Counted from the first letter of the stretch, positions 37,599 through 48,416 are shown. The stretch is 64,000 bases of DNA from Heyndrickxia ginsengihumi (GCF_011008565.1 NZ_JAAIWK010000019.1:1-64000); one strand, 5' to 3'. The notes: a model not told the origin generated them from the letters alone. Translations and numbers: made by a program.

Positions 37599-38651
37599 TT
37601 ACTTTTGTACTTGTGTATCAATCATGACCTCCAGGTCTTCCATTTCATGTTTTTTCATACGGCCCATGAGGTTATCAACTGCCGCTTTTGGATCAAGTTG
37701 ACTAAATAACACATGATAGAGAGCATCTACGATCGGCATTTTAACATCGTATTTTTCTGCTAGCTGGTAAGCTGCTTTCGTTGTTCGCACGCCCTCAACA
37801 ACCATACCCATACTTTCTAAAACTTCATCAAGATTTTTACCTTTTCCAAGTAAATTTCCTGCACGCCAATTGCGGGAATGCACACTTGTACAAGTTACAA
37901 TTAAATCCCCAATTCCTGCAAGTCCTAAAAACGTCAATGGATTAGCTCCCATTTTAATGCCAAGACGAGTAATTTCAGCAAGCCCCCTTGTAATTAAGGC
38001 TGCTTTTGCATTATCTCCATACCCTAATCCGTCAGAAATGCCGGCAGCTAATGCAATAATGTTTTTTAGAGACCCGCCAATTTCAACTCCAATAATATCT
38101 GTATTTGTATAGACGCGAAAATGCGAGTTCATAAATAAATCTTGCGCTCTTTTCGCTGCTTCTAAATTTTCAGAAGAAACAGCGACCGTTGTAGGATGGC
38201 GTAAACAGACTTCTTCTGCATGGCTTGGACCAGAAAGAACAACAACATCTTTTAATAATGATGCAGGCATTTCATCTTCTATGATTTCAGAAATACGCAT
38301 TAGAGTATCTGGTTCAATTCCTTTGCTTACATGTATAATCGTAATTGGCGTTTTTAAAATTTCAATCAGTTGCTTTAACACATCTCTAATAGCCTTTGTC
38401 GGTACGGCTAATACAATTTCGTCAATCCCTGCTAAAGCATCAGAAAGCGAAGTATAGCCAACAATTTCTTTCTGCAACTTAATATTCGGCAAATATTTTT
38501 CATTTGTATGCTTTTCGTTAATTTCATCGATTTGTTCTTGTTTATATCCCCATAAACGAACACTATACCCATTGTCTGCCAATACCATTGAAAGGGCTGT
38601 TCCCCAGCTTCCAGCGCCTAATACCGCTATGTTGCCTTTTAGATTACCCAA
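37599..38651 (-). CDS. gpsA: Glycerol-3-phosphate dehydrogenase [NAD(P)+]
   Basis: Makes sn-glycerol 3-phosphate for phospholipids. About 350 residues: Rossmann motif [38 protein letters not shown], catalytic Lys in [14 protein letters not shown] and [16 protein letters not shown]. The start is probably TTG at 38651, six bases after AGAGGTG; the upstream GTG is part of that site. It lies 18 bp downstream of der. Confidence 0.96.
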   Translation of the reverse strand: MGNLKGNIAVLGAGSWGTALSMVLADNGYSVRLWGYKQEQIDEINEKHTNEKYLPNIKLQKEIVGYTSLSDALAGIDEIVLAVPTKAIRDVLKQLIEILKTPITIIHVSKGIEPDTLMRISEIIEDEMPASLLKDVVVLSGPSHAEEVCLRHPTTVAVSSENLEAAKRAQDLFMNSHFRVYTNTDIIGVEIGGSLKNIIALAAGISDGLGYGDNAKAALITRGLAEITRLGIKMGANPLTFLGLAGIGDLIVTCTSVHSRNWRAGNLLGKGKNLDEVLESMGMVVEGVRTTKAAYQLAEKYDVKMPIVDALYHVLFSQLDPKAAVDNLMGRMKKHEMEDLEVMIDTQVQK

Positions 38652-38669
38652 AACAAACACCTCTTTTAT

Positions 38670-39980
38670 TTATTTTCTTGCCCGTGCAATAATTCGAATT
38701 GGTGTACCCGTAAATTCAAATGCATCTCGAATTCGATTTTCCAAAAAGCGCTCATATGAAAAATGAAGAAGCTCAGGATCATTAACGAAAATGACAAAAG
38801 TAGGCGGCTTTACAGCAACTTGTGTTGTATAGTAAATCTTTAATCTTCGGCCTTTATCTGTTGGTGTCGGATTCATTGCTACAGCATCCGTAACCACTTC
38901 ATTCAAAATGCTTGATTGAACACGCATTGCATGACTTTCGCTAACAGTTTGAATTAATGGGAATAAGTTTGAAAGACGTTTTTTTGTCTTAGCTGATACG
39001 AAAATAATAGGTGCATAACTTAAAAATTGAAAATGATCTCGAATTTTCTCGGTAAATTCCTTCATCGTTTTTTCATTCTTTTCGACAGCATCCCATTTAT
39101 TTACAACGATAATAACTGCTCTCCCAGCTTCATGCGCATACCCAGCTATTCGTTTATCTTGTTCTCTAATCCCTTCTTCACCGTTTAATACAACACAAAC
39201 TACATCTGATCGTTCAATTGCACGTAACGCACGAAGGACACTATATTTCTCCGTCGATTCGTATACTTTCCCTTTTTTTCTCATACCTGCTGTATCAATC
39301 ATAACATATGTTTGACCGTCATACGTATAGATCGTGTCAATTGCATCCCGAGTAGTCCCTTCAACATCGCTGACGATCACACGATCTTCTCCTAAAATTG
39401 CATTAAAAAGCGAAGATTTTCCGACATTCGGACGCCCGATGAAACAAAACTTAATGACATCGTCATCATATTCCTCATCATCTTTATTAGGAAAATGTTT
39501 CGCAACTTCATCTAACAAATCTCCTAGACCAATCCCATGTGCTCCAGATATTGGGAATGGCTCCCCAAAACCGAGTGCATAAAAGTCATAAATTTGGTCT
39601 CTCATTTCAGGATTATCAATTTTATTTACCGCAAGCACAACTGGTTTTTTTGATTTATATAAAATTTTTGCAACCATCTCATCAGCAGATGTAACGCCTT
39701 CTCTTCCGCTAACAATGAAAATAATGACATCAGCCTCATCAATGGCAATTTCGGCCTGCTGTCTAATTTGTTCCAAAAACGGCTCATCACCAATGTCAAT
39801 TCCACCAGTATCTATAATGTTAAATTCATGTGTTAACCATTCCGCAGAACTATATATTCGATCCCGGGTAACTCCTGGGATATCTTCAACGATTGAGACT
39901 CTTTCTCCGACAATGCGATTAAAGATTGTCGACTTACCAACATTTGGGCGTCCAACAATTGCAACAACTGGTTTTGTCAC
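38670..39980 (-). CDS. der: Ribosome-associated GTPase Der (EngA)
   Basis: Double-GTPase needed for 50S ribosome assembly. 436 residues, as in B. subtilis, from a GTG at 39980 ([18 protein letters not shown]) nine bases after AGAGAGG; an earlier GTG overlaps the site. G domain 1: [23 protein letters not shown] domain 2: [24 protein letters not shown]-terminal KH-like domain ends in RIIARARK. Upstream of gpsA. Confidence 0.97.
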   Translation of the reverse strand: MTKPVVAIVGRPNVGKSTIFNRIVGERVSIVEDIPGVTRDRIYSSAEWLTHEFNIIDTGGIDIGDEPFLEQIRQQAEIAIDEADVIIFIVSGREGVTSADEMVAKILYKSKKPVVLAVNKIDNPEMRDQIYDFYALGFGEPFPISGAHGIGLGDLLDEVAKHFPNKDDEEYDDDVIKFCFIGRPNVGKSSLFNAILGEDRVIVSDVEGTTRDAIDTIYTYDGQTYVMIDTAGMRKKGKVYESTEKYSVLRALRAIERSDVVCVVLNGEEGIREQDKRIAGYAHEAGRAVIIVVNKWDAVEKNEKTMKEFTEKIRDHFQFLSYAPIIFVSAKTKKRLSNLFPLIQTVSESHAMRVQSSILNEVVTDAVAMNPTPTDKGRRLKIYYTTQVAVKPPTFVIFVNDPELLHFSYERFLENRIRDAFEFTGTPIRIIARARK

Positions 39981-40071
39981 ATGATTCACCCTCTCTTTTT
40001 AATTTATTAGTATAACTTCTTCAACTTTAGTAGTTTAACAATAATATCCTTTCTTAGCAATAGAGGGAAAG

Positions 40072-40674
40072 CTATCCTTGCTTATCTTTTTCAACAATAT
40101 CTTTCATAGACAATGAAGAAAACACACGGCTTACTAATACCCAACTGCATTCGATTAATACAAATGCTGCACAGCAATCTAAATAAGCATATGACCCAGC
40201 TGTTTGCTGTAAATCCCATTTATGCAATATATGTGCGTATAAAAATTCGCCATGAATCGTCCCCATTAATACGATTGTAATTCCGATGAACATAGATTCT
40301 GAAGCAAGTAGCTGGGCAAACATGAAAAACAAAATACTATACATAATTGTTCGGTTGATCACAATCCAGACTGGATCATACAACTCGATTAATAATAATC
40401 CTGCATATCCAATCATGATAATAAATATAGAGATAAGCATATAGAGTATTTTTCGATATTTAAAGTGTGCAATATAATAATAGCCTATTATTAGCAGTAT
40501 AACCGCTGGTAGCTGAACTTCCACATGAAATAATTGAATTTTGTATGAAAATGAGATCATTAATATTAATGAACAAAAGGCAATTGGAAATCTTTCCTTA
40601 CGATCCTTATCCATCCAAAAAGTAGCAGTTATCCATATTGCCCACAGTACACCTAAACATAATATTCCACTCAC
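40072..40674 (-). CDS. yphA: YphA-like membrane protein
   Basis: About 200 residues, six or seven membrane helices and a short cytosolic tail (SLSMKDIVEKDKQG). The AGGAGGGG site lies inside the longer frame, eight bases before a GTG at 40674, so that GTG is the likely start and the upstream ATG is not. Assigned to YphA by position between der and the rpsA homologue, length and topology. Function unknown. Confidence 0.75.
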   Translation of the reverse strand: MSGILCLGVLWAIWITATFWMDKDRKERFPIAFCSLILMISFSYKIQLFHVEVQLPAVILLIIGYYYIAHFKYRKILYMLISIFIIMIGYAGLLLIELYDPVWIVINRTIMYSILFFMFAQLLASESMFIGITIVLMGTIHGEFLYAHILHKWDLQQTAGSYAYLDCCAAFVLIECSWVLVSRVFSSLSMKDIVEKDKQG

Positions 40675-40774
40675 AATATAACCCCTCCTATTGATCATTA
40701 TAGGAAAGATTACAAAAGTCTAATCGTGATAAAGAAACTTAATTTAAGACATACTAAAATAGGAGGTGATTTAC

Positions 40775-40906
40775 TTGGGAAAAGATCGTCAAGAGAAAAA
40801 ATTAAGAGAGAGCGGCAAAGTTGAAAGTGATCGTGATCAAGCTTTGCACTACGGCGGTGCTACACGATTAGAGGGACCTGATGAAGCAAGAAAAAGACAA
40901 AAATAA
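40775..40906 (+). CDS. ypzI: YpzI family small protein
   Basis: A 43-residue hydrophilic protein starting at TTG, six bases after AGGAGGTG: MGKDRQEKKLRESGKVESDR at the N-terminus, then GGATRLEGPDEARKRQK. It matches my recollection of B. subtilis YpzI, a short charged peptide of unknown function in the same place. On the plus strand, opposite to its neighbours. Confidence 0.85.
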   Translation: MGKDRQEKKLRESGKVESDRDQALHYGGATRLEGPDEARKRQK

Positions 40907-40911
40907 AATAA

Positions 40912-40971
40912 AACACCACATTCATCAATATATAAGTTTGATTTGCCTATATATTAATGGAATGTGGTGTT
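40912..40971 (-). terminator. Shared hairpin between ypzI and the rpsA-like gene
   Basis: Arms AACACCACATTC and GAATGTGGTGTT, with TATATA pairing inside. The minus strand has TTTTATTTTATTTTT after it, so it mainly ends the rpsA-like transcript; it may also stop ypzI. Confidence 0.7.
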
Positions 40972-40986
40972 AGAAAACTGTTATTA

Positions 40987-42126
40987 TTATGATTGATCTC
41001 TTAATTTTCTCAGCTGGTCACCTATTACATCCCCAAGCTGAAAGCCAGTCGTTTCTTCTGGTAGTTCATAATCTATTTGCGTATCATTTTCCTCGAGTTC
41101 TTTCATACTTAAAGAAAGACGATGTTCACTTTCACTCACTTCTAAAACTTTTACTTTCACTTCTTGTCCTTCTTTTAACACTTCGTGCGGAGTAGAAATA
41201 TGTTTATGAGATATTTGCGAAATATGCACTAAACCTTCAACACCTGGAAGAACTTCAACAAACGCTCCGAATGAAACTAATCGTTTTACAGTTCCTGTAT
41301 GAACAGAGCCTTTTTTCATTTTCTCTTCAACATCTTTCCATGGACCAGGCAAAGTTTCTTTGATTGATAATGAAATTCTGCCATTATCACGATCAACGGA
41401 TAACACTTTTACTTGTACTTTTTCACCTTCTTTTAATACATCAGAAGGAGATTCAACTCTTTCATAAGAGAGCTGTGAAATATGTACGAGTCCATCGACC
41501 CCGCCTATATCTACAAAAGCTCCAAAATTAGTTAATCTTTGAACAGTTCCTTCAAGGACCTGACCTGCTTCAATACGGTCTAGAATCGCATGTTTTTGTT
41601 CTTCTTTTTGAGACTCAACAACTGCACGATGTGAAAGAATTAAACGATTTTGATCCTGATCTAGCTCAACAATTTTGAACAGTAATGTTTTACCTTTATA
41701 ATCAGAAAAATCTTCAACAAAATGATCTTCAACGAGAGATGCAGGAACAAAACCACGAACACCTAAATCAACGACTAAACCGCCTTTTACTACTTCATTA
41801 ACGGTTGCTTCAATCACTTCATCGTCTTCAAATGTTTGTTTTAAATCTTCCCATGCTTTTTCGGCATCCAATTTTCTTTTTGAAAGGATAACGGCGTCCT
41901 CTTCAACTTTTGTTATGACTAAATCAAGCGTTTCACCTTCCTGAACAACATCTGCTGCCTGCTCAATATGAAGATTGGAAAGCTCACTTATTGGAATAAT
42001 TCCATCCACTTTGCTTCCTTCAATTGATACAATTACTTGCTTTTCTTCAATTTTCGTTACGATCCCTTTAACTTTATCCCCTACATTAAAAGACTTCACT
42101 TCAATATTATTTAATTCATCAGACAT
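40987..42126 (-). CDS. rpsA: S1 RNA-binding domain protein (RpsA/YpfD-like)
   Basis: Firmicute homologue of ribosomal protein S1, 379 residues with four S1 domains: about 15-85, 100-170, 185-255 and 270-342. Domain signatures include GVRGFVPASLVEDHF, TNFGAFVDIGGVDGLVHIS and VSFGAFVEVLPGVEGLVHIS. The start is ATG at 42126, eight bases after GGAGG; the longer frame begins within the site region. In B. subtilis this gene (ypfD) is dispensable, so a true S1 role is uncertain. 130 bp downstream of cmk. Confidence 0.93.
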   Translation of the reverse strand: MSDELNNIEVKSFNVGDKVKGIVTKIEEKQVIVSIEGSKVDGIIPISELSNLHIEQAADVVQEGETLDLVITKVEEDAVILSKRKLDAEKAWEDLKQTFEDDEVIEATVNEVVKGGLVVDLGVRGFVPASLVEDHFVEDFSDYKGKTLLFKIVELDQDQNRLILSHRAVVESQKEEQKHAILDRIEAGQVLEGTVQRLTNFGAFVDIGGVDGLVHISQLSYERVESPSDVLKEGEKVQVKVLSVDRDNGRISLSIKETLPGPWKDVEEKMKKGSVHTGTVKRLVSFGAFVEVLPGVEGLVHISQISHKHISTPHEVLKEGQEVKVKVLEVSESEHRLSLSMKELEENDTQIDYELPEETTGFQLGDVIGDQLRKLRDQS

Positions 42127-42256
42127 ATGTACTTCCTCCTTATCCAACGGCTAAAATTTAACCCATTTCTTTCACAAGGAAAAATCTCTTATTATAAACT
42201 TCTAATAAATATGATAATTTGTCAAGAAAAGAACCTGAATAAGATGAATTAATACT

Positions 42257-42931
42257 TTATTCTGTTATTTTTGCTTTAGCCAACGAAAGCATTTTATCAA
42301 CAACTTCTTCAATCGTCATACTAGTTGTATCAAGCTCAATTGCGTCGTCAGCTTTTCGCAATGGGGAAATAGCACGTTCAGAATCTAATTTATCACGTTT
42401 AGCAATTTCAGCTTTTAATTGCTCCAAATCCGATTCATAGCCTTTCGCCAAGTTTTCTGCATGTCTTCTTAAAGCACGTTCTTCTACACTTGCAAGTAAG
42501 AAAATTTTTAACTCTGCATTCGGCAAAACATGCGTTCCTATATCACGACCATCCATGACAACTCCGCCATCTTCTGCAAATTCTTTTTGGCGTCGAACCA
42601 TTTCTTCACGGACAGTTTGATGCTTGGCAACGAATGATACTGAATTCGTCACATCACGTTCGCGAATTTTAAGCGTTACATCTTCGCCATCAACTAAAAC
42701 GACTTGACCTTCGTCACTTGGCAATAGTGTAATGGTAGTGGCAACTAGTAAGTTTGTTAATGCCTTCTCATCTTCCACATCAATTTGATGCTGTAGCGCT
42801 TTATATGTTAACGAACGATACATTGCACCTGTATCAATGTATATGTAATTTAATTTTTCCGCTACTTTTTTTGCAGCAGTACTTTTTCCAGCAGCTGCTG
42901 GACCATCAATAGCGATATTTATTTTTTTCAT
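42257..42931 (-). CDS. cmk: Cytidylate kinase
   Basis: Phosphorylates CMP and dCMP. 224 residues with P-loop [47 protein letters not shown] and [20 protein letters not shown] site precedes the ATG. Adjacent to the rpsA homologue, as in most Bacilli. Confidence 0.97.
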   Translation of the reverse strand: MKKINIAIDGPAAAGKSTAAKKVAEKLNYIYIDTGAMYRSLTYKALQHQIDVEDEKALTNLLVATTITLLPSDEGQVVLVDGEDVTLKIRERDVTNSVSFVAKHQTVREEMVRRQKEFAEDGGVVMDGRDIGTHVLPNAELKIFLLASVEERALRRHAENLAKGYESDLEQLKAEIAKRDKLDSERAISPLRKADDAIELDTTSMTIEEVVDKMLSLAKAKITE

Positions 42932-43256
42932 TTACCTTCACCCAATCTTAAGTTGTTACAACAAATCTATCGAACTTGAAATGACATTATCATTATCCAT
43001 TCTAACATAAAACGTATGCACATTTATACGAGCAGTGAAAAAACTCACCGATCGTTATTTACATTTCTTCCATTCAAGTGCTTACAACAATTACTCTTTT
43101 ATATCCATTCATGCCTTCGTCTTGTGATGGACAATAGCTATTTAAACCATTCATCTCTCACTTATTTATATATATTTCCTTACTTAGCATTACTATTCAG
43201 TATTAGTGAGTATAAAATTTTTATACAGATAAAAATAGATGTGATATGTGCAGTAG
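42932..43256. other. Intergenic region between the PilZ gene and cmk
   Basis: About 325 A+T-rich bases where B. subtilis carries ypfB. I found no frame resembling it; a 99-codon plus-strand frame (43016-43315) has no ribosome binding site and overlaps the PilZ gene end. It probably holds the cmk promoter. Confidence 0.45.
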
Positions 43257-43898
43257 CTACATGTCGATGCCTTTTTGCCGCATTTTTACTTGTTGCTGAA
43301 AACAGTAGCGGATAATAATCTGCCTATCAATGCCTGTCGTATCATGAAATTTTAAAGAAGCAATATGTTGTTCTTCAAATTCTTTTGTTCTCACCACAGA
43401 AAATGGCAGCCAAAGATAATGATAATTTGATTTAAATGGTAATACGGCAAGCGCTTTTCCTTCCTCATTTACATGCGGGGTATAAGTATCGGGAAGTAAA
43501 ACAGCACAACCTCCTGCGCTAATATCTTTTGTAACAGTAATAATTTTTGTATCTGATTCAAAAAAATGAAGTGATACATCAACCGTCGCATTTACACGGA
43601 CATATTGGCGCCGTTGTATTTTATGTATTTGCTCTTCCTCTGGATATGATAGTACTAGAACCGGGACATTCCTTTTTTCTCTTCCAATTACCTTACTGTT
43701 AAAGCGATATGCACCATTGTCTAAAACAAATTCTACTGTTAGGGATTGTTCATTTAATAGGAATACCGTTTTATTTGTGTCAACATCTATTGGATAATCA
43801 ATAAACAGTCTATCTCCTTTGATATCCGCAACTCTGCATTTATATAGATGTTCTTGATCTAACGGCTGTAGAGTGAGCTGTGTACCAATTTTCAACAT
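43257..43898 (-). CDS. motI: Flagellar brake protein MotI/YpfA (PilZ, c-di-GMP binding)
   Basis: Binds cyclic di-GMP and, in B. subtilis, acts on the flagellar stator MotA. 213 residues from ATG at 43898 (MLKIGTQLTLQPL) after AGAGGT. N-terminal YcgR_2-type domain (to about residue 90); C-terminal PilZ domain with QRRQYVRVNA (RxxxR) and DISAGGCAVLLPD (D-x-S-x-x-G). The motifs for c-di-GMP contact are complete. It lies after sleB-ypeB, separated by a terminator. Confidence 0.9.
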   Translation of the reverse strand: MLKIGTQLTLQPLDQEHLYKCRVADIKGDRLFIDYPIDVDTNKTVFLLNEQSLTVEFVLDNGAYRFNSKVIGREKRNVPVLVLSYPEEEQIHKIQRRQYVRVNATVDVSLHFFESDTKIITVTKDISAGGCAVLLPDTYTPHVNEEGKALAVLPFKSNYHYLWLPFSVVRTKEFEEQHIASLKFHDTTGIDRQIIIRYCFQQQVKMRQKGIDM

Positions 43899-43970
43899 AA
43901 ATCCATACCTCTTAAAAATATAGTCACCTACATTATTACATAAATAACCGATTTGTTCTACATAACGAGC

Positions 43971-44002
43971 AAAACAGCCTGACACGGTGGTCAGACTGTT
44001 TT
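43971..44002 (-). terminator. Terminator of ypeB
   Basis: Minus strand: AAAACAGTCTGA, 8-base loop, TCAGGCTGTTTT (one G-T pair). It lies just past the ypeB stop. Confidence 0.75.
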
Positions 44003-44017
44003 GTCTCGTAAAAATGT

Positions 44018-45367
44018 CTAAATGGAGCTTCCATATATTTGTTCTGTATCTTTTAGCTTTTCTACTTTCTCTTCATTTCCTGTTTGTGCATTCACAAAAA
44101 TTCGATACGTATCATTATCTAACGTTCCTAAAAATTCGTAGCAAAGTACTTCTTTTCCTAGATCACCTACAATGATAGCAAGGTGACTCTCTTTAATTTG
44201 TAATTTTGGATTCACTTTACTTCTTGCTTCTTTTTCACTTATTGAAGGTTTTGGTAAAGAACGTTTATAGTGGCTTTTTACAAAATCATCTGCAGCAAAT
44301 CCAATAATTTGACCATTATCTAATGCGATCTTCATCTTGATCGCCTCTGGATAAATGCGTACTCCATTTTGAACAGTAACAAATGAAAAAACGCCGACTG
44401 TGTCATATTGACTGCTTTCAAATATTTCCATATGTTCAAACTGATGTGCATTAAGAAAATGTTGTGCTTGGGTAGCTGCTTTATTTAAGCTTATTTTTTG
44501 TTTACCAATTGCTCTTTTATTTATCAACCAAATTGGATATCCACCTTTTCTCGTAATATCTGTCGAGATTTCATTTCCAGTTTGATCTAGTAATGTAACA
44601 CTATAAAAATCAAAGTTGGCACCTTTTCCGTTTTTGCTTACTGTCGCATGTTTGACTTTATTTATTCCAGCATATTTTTTAGCAATGTTGATCGCTTCAT
44701 TTTTTGAAATTTGTTTACCTTTTACATTTTTATATTGATCATCTCGTTTTTGAAAACTAACATTTGAAACATTATTTAAGTTAGTTTGATCATAGCCTTT
44801 TACAGTTTTTTCTACTGTCTTAAAACCATCAATAATTGTATTATCTGTTGCTTCTTTCCCGTTGGCGAGCGCCATTTCTACATCCATCCAGCGAAGATGA
44901 TTTTTTAAGACCATATGCTGAACGTTTCGTAGCTCATCCTGAATATTTTGACTTTGAGAATATAATTTTTTCAGAGTAGCATATTCTTGATCAGTCAAAG
45001 GCTGTTTATCTAAATCTCTAACAGAAGTTCGATAACTAAAATTCCCAACATTTGTCAGAAATTCCTCTGTTTTATTAAACGGAAGCAATGTTAATGGTAA
45101 TTGGCCAACATCAGTATGTGCTTCTGATGTTAATCTCCATACATCTGCTAATGCAGGTGAAAGCGATTTTCGTGAATTCATTGCGAGCGTATTCCCTATT
45201 TCATCATGCAATAGATCCATTTTATACGCTAAATCATGAAAGGATCTTTGATAATTATTTTCTGCATTAATTAAAATCGCATTCTTTTCACGATGCTCTT
45301 GATAACCCCAGACAGCAGTACCAACAATTGCCAAAGTTAAAATTGTAATTACAACTCCTCTAAACAT
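44018..45367 (-). CDS. ypeB: Germination protein YpeB
   Basis: Spore inner-membrane/cortex protein required to stabilise SleB. 449 residues: N-terminal membrane helix (about 5-22), a helical domain, then three PepSY-like domains (from about residue 210 to the end), e.g. SKNEAINIAKKYAGI, SLNKAATQAQHFLNA and ISEKEARSKVNPKL. It starts 14 bp after the sleB stop, the conserved bicistronic layout, presumably expressed in the forespore. Confidence 0.95.
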   Translation of the reverse strand: MFRGVVITILTLAIVGTAVWGYQEHREKNAILINAENNYQRSFHDLAYKMDLLHDEIGNTLAMNSRKSLSPALADVWRLTSEAHTDVGQLPLTLLPFNKTEEFLTNVGNFSYRTSVRDLDKQPLTDQEYATLKKLYSQSQNIQDELRNVQHMVLKNHLRWMDVEMALANGKEATDNTIIDGFKTVEKTVKGYDQTNLNNVSNVSFQKRDDQYKNVKGKQISKNEAINIAKKYAGINKVKHATVSKNGKGANFDFYSVTLLDQTGNEISTDITRKGGYPIWLINKRAIGKQKISLNKAATQAQHFLNAHQFEHMEIFESSQYDTVGVFSFVTVQNGVRIYPEAIKMKIALDNGQIIGFAADDFVKSHYKRSLPKPSISEKEARSKVNPKLQIKESHLAIIVGDLGKEVLCYEFLGTLDNDTYRIFVNAQTGNEEKVEKLKDTEQIYGSSI

Positions 45368-45381
45368 GTTCTTTCACCCCT

Positions 45382-46188
45382 TTATTTACAAAAAATATGT
45401 TTCCCAATCCGCTTAATTTGTGGCCGTGACCATATCCATTTACTTGTTGCTGTAGCTGGATTAAAATAGTAAAGAGCATTTCCTGATGGATCCCAGCCGT
45501 TAATTGCGTCTAATACTGCTTTTTTAGCCGTTTCATTAGGTGTCAACCATATTTGTCCATCAGAAACAGCAGTAAACGCTCCTGGTTCAAAAATAACTCC
45601 AGAAATGGTATTAGGGAACGAAGGGCTCTCAACTCTGTTTAAAATAACTGCTGCAACCGCCACCTGTCCCTCATATGGCTCTCCACGGGCTTCCCCGTAT
45701 ACTGCATTCGCTAGTAATTGAATATCATTTTGAGAATAACCATTTGGCACGTTTGCTGTAGTCGTTTTCGTTGTCGTATTAGATGTGCCTGAAGACGTCT
45801 GTTTCTTTTGACTAACCCCACCATAATAAGTAAAACTTTTGCCACTATTCACTTGGGCTTTCACATAACTAGCATCATATTTAGAGGCTTTAACTAATTT
45901 TGCTTTTGTAGTTGCACCTGCCAATCCGTCAATAGGTAAGCCAAATGCTTCTTGAAAATTTCGCAATGCCCAATAAGTACTCCAACCAAATACCCCATCA
46001 ATCTTTCCTTTGTAATATCCGATATATTGTAATCTTGCTTGCAATTCGATGACATCATCCCCAACGGCTCCTCGCTGTATTACTTGACTAGTAAATGCGT
46101 AGGTATGTTGTTTATTCGTTGTTAGCATGAATCCCGCACAACAAACGGTCAAGCAAAATATCATTTTAATAAAGGTACTGCCCTTCAT
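45382..46188 (-). CDS. sleB: Spore cortex-lytic enzyme SleB
   Basis: Lytic transglycosylase acting on muramic-delta-lactam cortex in germination. 268 residues from ATG at 46188 (MKGSTFIKM), nine bases after GGGG; the longer frame reads upstream sequence that includes a terminator. Signal peptide to about residue 31 (HTYA), PG_binding_1 domain (about 36-95; GAVGDDVIELQARLQYIGYY), low-complexity Ser/Thr linker, then the Hydrolase_2 domain with catalytic Glu in LLANAVYGEARGEP and AVILNRVESPSFP. Confidence 0.96.
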   Translation of the reverse strand: MKGSTFIKMIFCLTVCCAGFMLTTNKQHTYAFTSQVIQRGAVGDDVIELQARLQYIGYYKGKIDGVFGWSTYWALRNFQEAFGLPIDGLAGATTKAKLVKASKYDASYVKAQVNSGKSFTYYGGVSQKKQTSSGTSNTTTKTTTANVPNGYSQNDIQLLANAVYGEARGEPYEGQVAVAAVILNRVESPSFPNTISGVIFEPGAFTAVSDGQIWLTPNETAKKAVLDAINGWDPSGNALYYFNPATATSKWIWSRPQIKRIGKHIFCK

Positions 46189-46252
46189 TATGCATAACCC
46201 CCAAATGAAAATTGAATTAACTGTAGTTTTAGGTTTTAAGTAGTCTTTTATA

Positions 46253-46284
46253 CAAAAAAAACAGCCGATCTTCAGTCGGCTGTT
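46253..46284 (-). terminator. Terminator of prsW
   Basis: Stem AACAGCCGA/TCGGCTGTT; on the minus strand followed by eight T. It lies between prsW and sleB, so sleB-ypeB needs its own promoter in the 64 bases that follow. Confidence 0.88.
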
Positions 46285-46445
46285 TAATAACCTGTTTGTT
46301 ACACATAATGTTGTTTTTAAAGATTTTCTAGACTCATTCATGTGAAACGGCCGTTTTATAAGGCGGTCCTTTCATTGAAAACAGTAAAAAGAAACAAAGC
46401 TTACTCATAGAGATTTTGAAGGAAAATACATAAGCAAATAGATTT

Positions 46446-47135
46446 TTAAAAATATGTTTGATTTTGATGAACGGACTGTTGCTTAAAATGCTGCGCGGAA
46501 AGAAGATGCGCTTGCTTTACTTTTTTTAAGGCAAGCCACCATAAACCAAGCATAAAAGGAATCATATAATAAATCCACCGATGTTGTGTTAGCATAATAT
46601 AATCATACAAACCATGCAACATGTACGGAATGATAAATGATAATATGATCAAGCTTAATCGGTGTTTAGAGGAAAATCTTGCTTTACCTAAATAATATCC
46701 CATAATAACACCAAATAAGGCATGACTTGAGACAGGCATAAACGCTCTTCCAAAAGCTAGTCCAACACCGTTGGCAAACAAGTATAAAATATTTTCGACA
46801 GTTGCAAACCCTAATGAAACACTTACGCCATAAACAATCCCATCAAACGGTTCTGTAAATTCTTCATTCTGGAATGTAATAAAAAAGAGAATAAACCATT
46901 TAAAAAATTCTTCCAAAAGCGAAGACTGAATAAAAGCATTTTGAACATTTCCTGTTAATAAATGCTCGGTAGTTAAAACATATTGCATAAACATGATCGG
47001 AAAAGTAATCACTGCACCATAAATAAAAGCTTTTATAACAGCAAGTATTGGTTCCGGCTCAAATTGATCCCGTAAATAAAAATAGCAAAGTAGAGCAAAT
47101 CCCGGAGCAATGCCTGCTGACAAAATCATCAGCAT
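46446..47135 (-). CDS. prsW: Intramembrane protease PrsW
   Basis: Polytopic membrane protease (229 residues, seven to eight helices) that in B. subtilis makes the first cut of the anti-sigma-W factor RsiW. The signature EExxK is present as LLEEFFKW (Glu75, Glu76, Lys79). Further conserved groups are FATVENILY and SSHALFGVIMGYY. AGAGAGG lies seven bases before the ATG. sigW and rsiW are not in this window, so the substrate is inferred. Confidence 0.94.
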   Translation of the reverse strand: MLMILSAGIAPGFALLCYFYLRDQFEPEPILAVIKAFIYGAVITFPIMFMQYVLTTEHLLTGNVQNAFIQSSLLEEFFKWFILFFITFQNEEFTEPFDGIVYGVSVSLGFATVENILYLFANGVGLAFGRAFMPVSSHALFGVIMGYYLGKARFSSKHRLSLIILSFIIPYMLHGLYDYIMLTQHRWIYYMIPFMLGLWWLALKKVKQAHLLSAQHFKQQSVHQNQTYF

Positions 47136-47406
47136 AGTTATACCTCTCTTTTCTTTCAGGTAGCTTCCCAGTCAAAAAGACTAAGACTTCCTATTTATCG
47201 TAACACGAAAAGAAAAGATTGGAAATATTCGTCATAAAAAGCACACTACGATTTTATGAATAAATTCAATTTTATTAAAGTACATTCTTTCATGGAAAAA
47301 CGAAGAAGAAAGATTGCTTGTTTTTTTCGTTTTTCGATAAATAACTTAAATTCGCAGAATGATTAAATAAGCATAAGCCTAGTTTTTTCATTTAAGTGAT
47401 GATGTG

Positions 47407-48372
47407 TTAACCGAAATGCTGCTGTGATATATGATCATGAGAGGCTAACAAAACAGCAAGTCTTATTCGTGCTTTTTTACTGTCATAATCTCTTCCTAAA
47501 ATCACACCTCGTTTATATAAATCATATGCACTGCCTTCGTAATCATATGTTGTATATACTTCTCCTTCTTCAGCACTTGTCGTAACGACAACTTTTATCC
47601 CATTATCTAACGCTTTTTGAATAGCATTTACCATGTTTGGTGCAACTTGTCCTCTTCCTACACCTTCTAAAACGATTCCTTTGGCACCTGATTGAATGCT
47701 TGCATGTATAAATTTTCCGTCTGCATCAAGATAGCATTTGATGATATCAACAGCAGGAATTTCGCCTGTAAGCATATGGACATCATGGTGTATTGGTTTC
47801 TGATAAATATGGACATGATCATTATCAATAATTCCTAAATATCCAAAGCCAAACACATCGAATCCTTGAATATTTGAAGCATGGACTTTTTTTACATATC
47901 GCGCATTAAAAATCCGCTCATTAAAGACAACAACCGTCCCTGCGTCAATTAAGTCTTTACAACTGGCCGTATAAATTGCATGGCGAATATTTATATATGC
48001 ATCAGATCCTTGCTCACCCGGTGGTCTTTGAGACCCTGTGACAACAAGTGGTCTTCTATCAGCAATCGTTAAATCAAGAAAATATGCTGTTTCTTCAAGT
48101 GAATCTGTTCCATGAGTAATAACGAGACCATCATATTCTTCATTTTTAAAAATCATTTCTATTTTCTCTTTTAATTGTAAAAGATGACCCATCGTTATAT
48201 GCATGGATGGCAATTGGAAGGTTGAATAAATATCGACATGAATATCATTCGGCAAATGGCATAACTGGGAAAGCTCTTCACCTGTTAATTCTCCTGATGC
48301 AAGCCGTCCCGATTCAGTTTGTTTGCTTGCAATTGTACCGCCTGTTGTGACTAAAGCCACTTTTCTATTCAT
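47407..48372 (-). CDS. ansA: L-asparaginase
   Basis: Hydrolyses asparagine to aspartate and ammonia. 321 residues, type I/II fold, with TTGGTIASK near the N-terminus (first catalytic Thr), VITHGTDSLEETAYFLDLT (second Thr and Asp), VTGSQRPPGEQGSDAYIN and VLEGVGRGQVAPN. No signal peptide, so cytoplasmic. AGGAG precedes the ATG. It is 44 bp after ypdA and may be co-transcribed; with aspB absent from its usual locus, a local aspartate source is of interest. Confidence 0.93.
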   Translation of the reverse strand: MNRKVALVTTGGTIASKQTESGRLASGELTGEELSQLCHLPNDIHVDIYSTFQLPSMHITMGHLLQLKEKIEMIFKNEEYDGLVITHGTDSLEETAYFLDLTIADRRPLVVTGSQRPPGEQGSDAYINIRHAIYTASCKDLIDAGTVVVFNERIFNARYVKKVHASNIQGFDVFGFGYLGIIDNDHVHIYQKPIHHDVHMLTGEIPAVDIIKCYLDADGKFIHASIQSGAKGIVLEGVGRGQVAPNMVNAIQKALDNGIKVVVTTSAEEGEVYTTYDYEGSAYDLYKRGVILGRDYDSKKARIRLAVLLASHDHISQQHFG

Positions 48373-48416
48373 ATTTTAATCTCCTTCCACAAAATGCCAA
48401 TCATCAAAAATAACGA

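Noticed and set aside
43016-43315. 99-codon plus-strand frame between the PilZ gene and cmk
   Set aside because: No ribosome binding site, overlaps the 3' end of the PilZ gene, composition is that of A+T-rich spacer.
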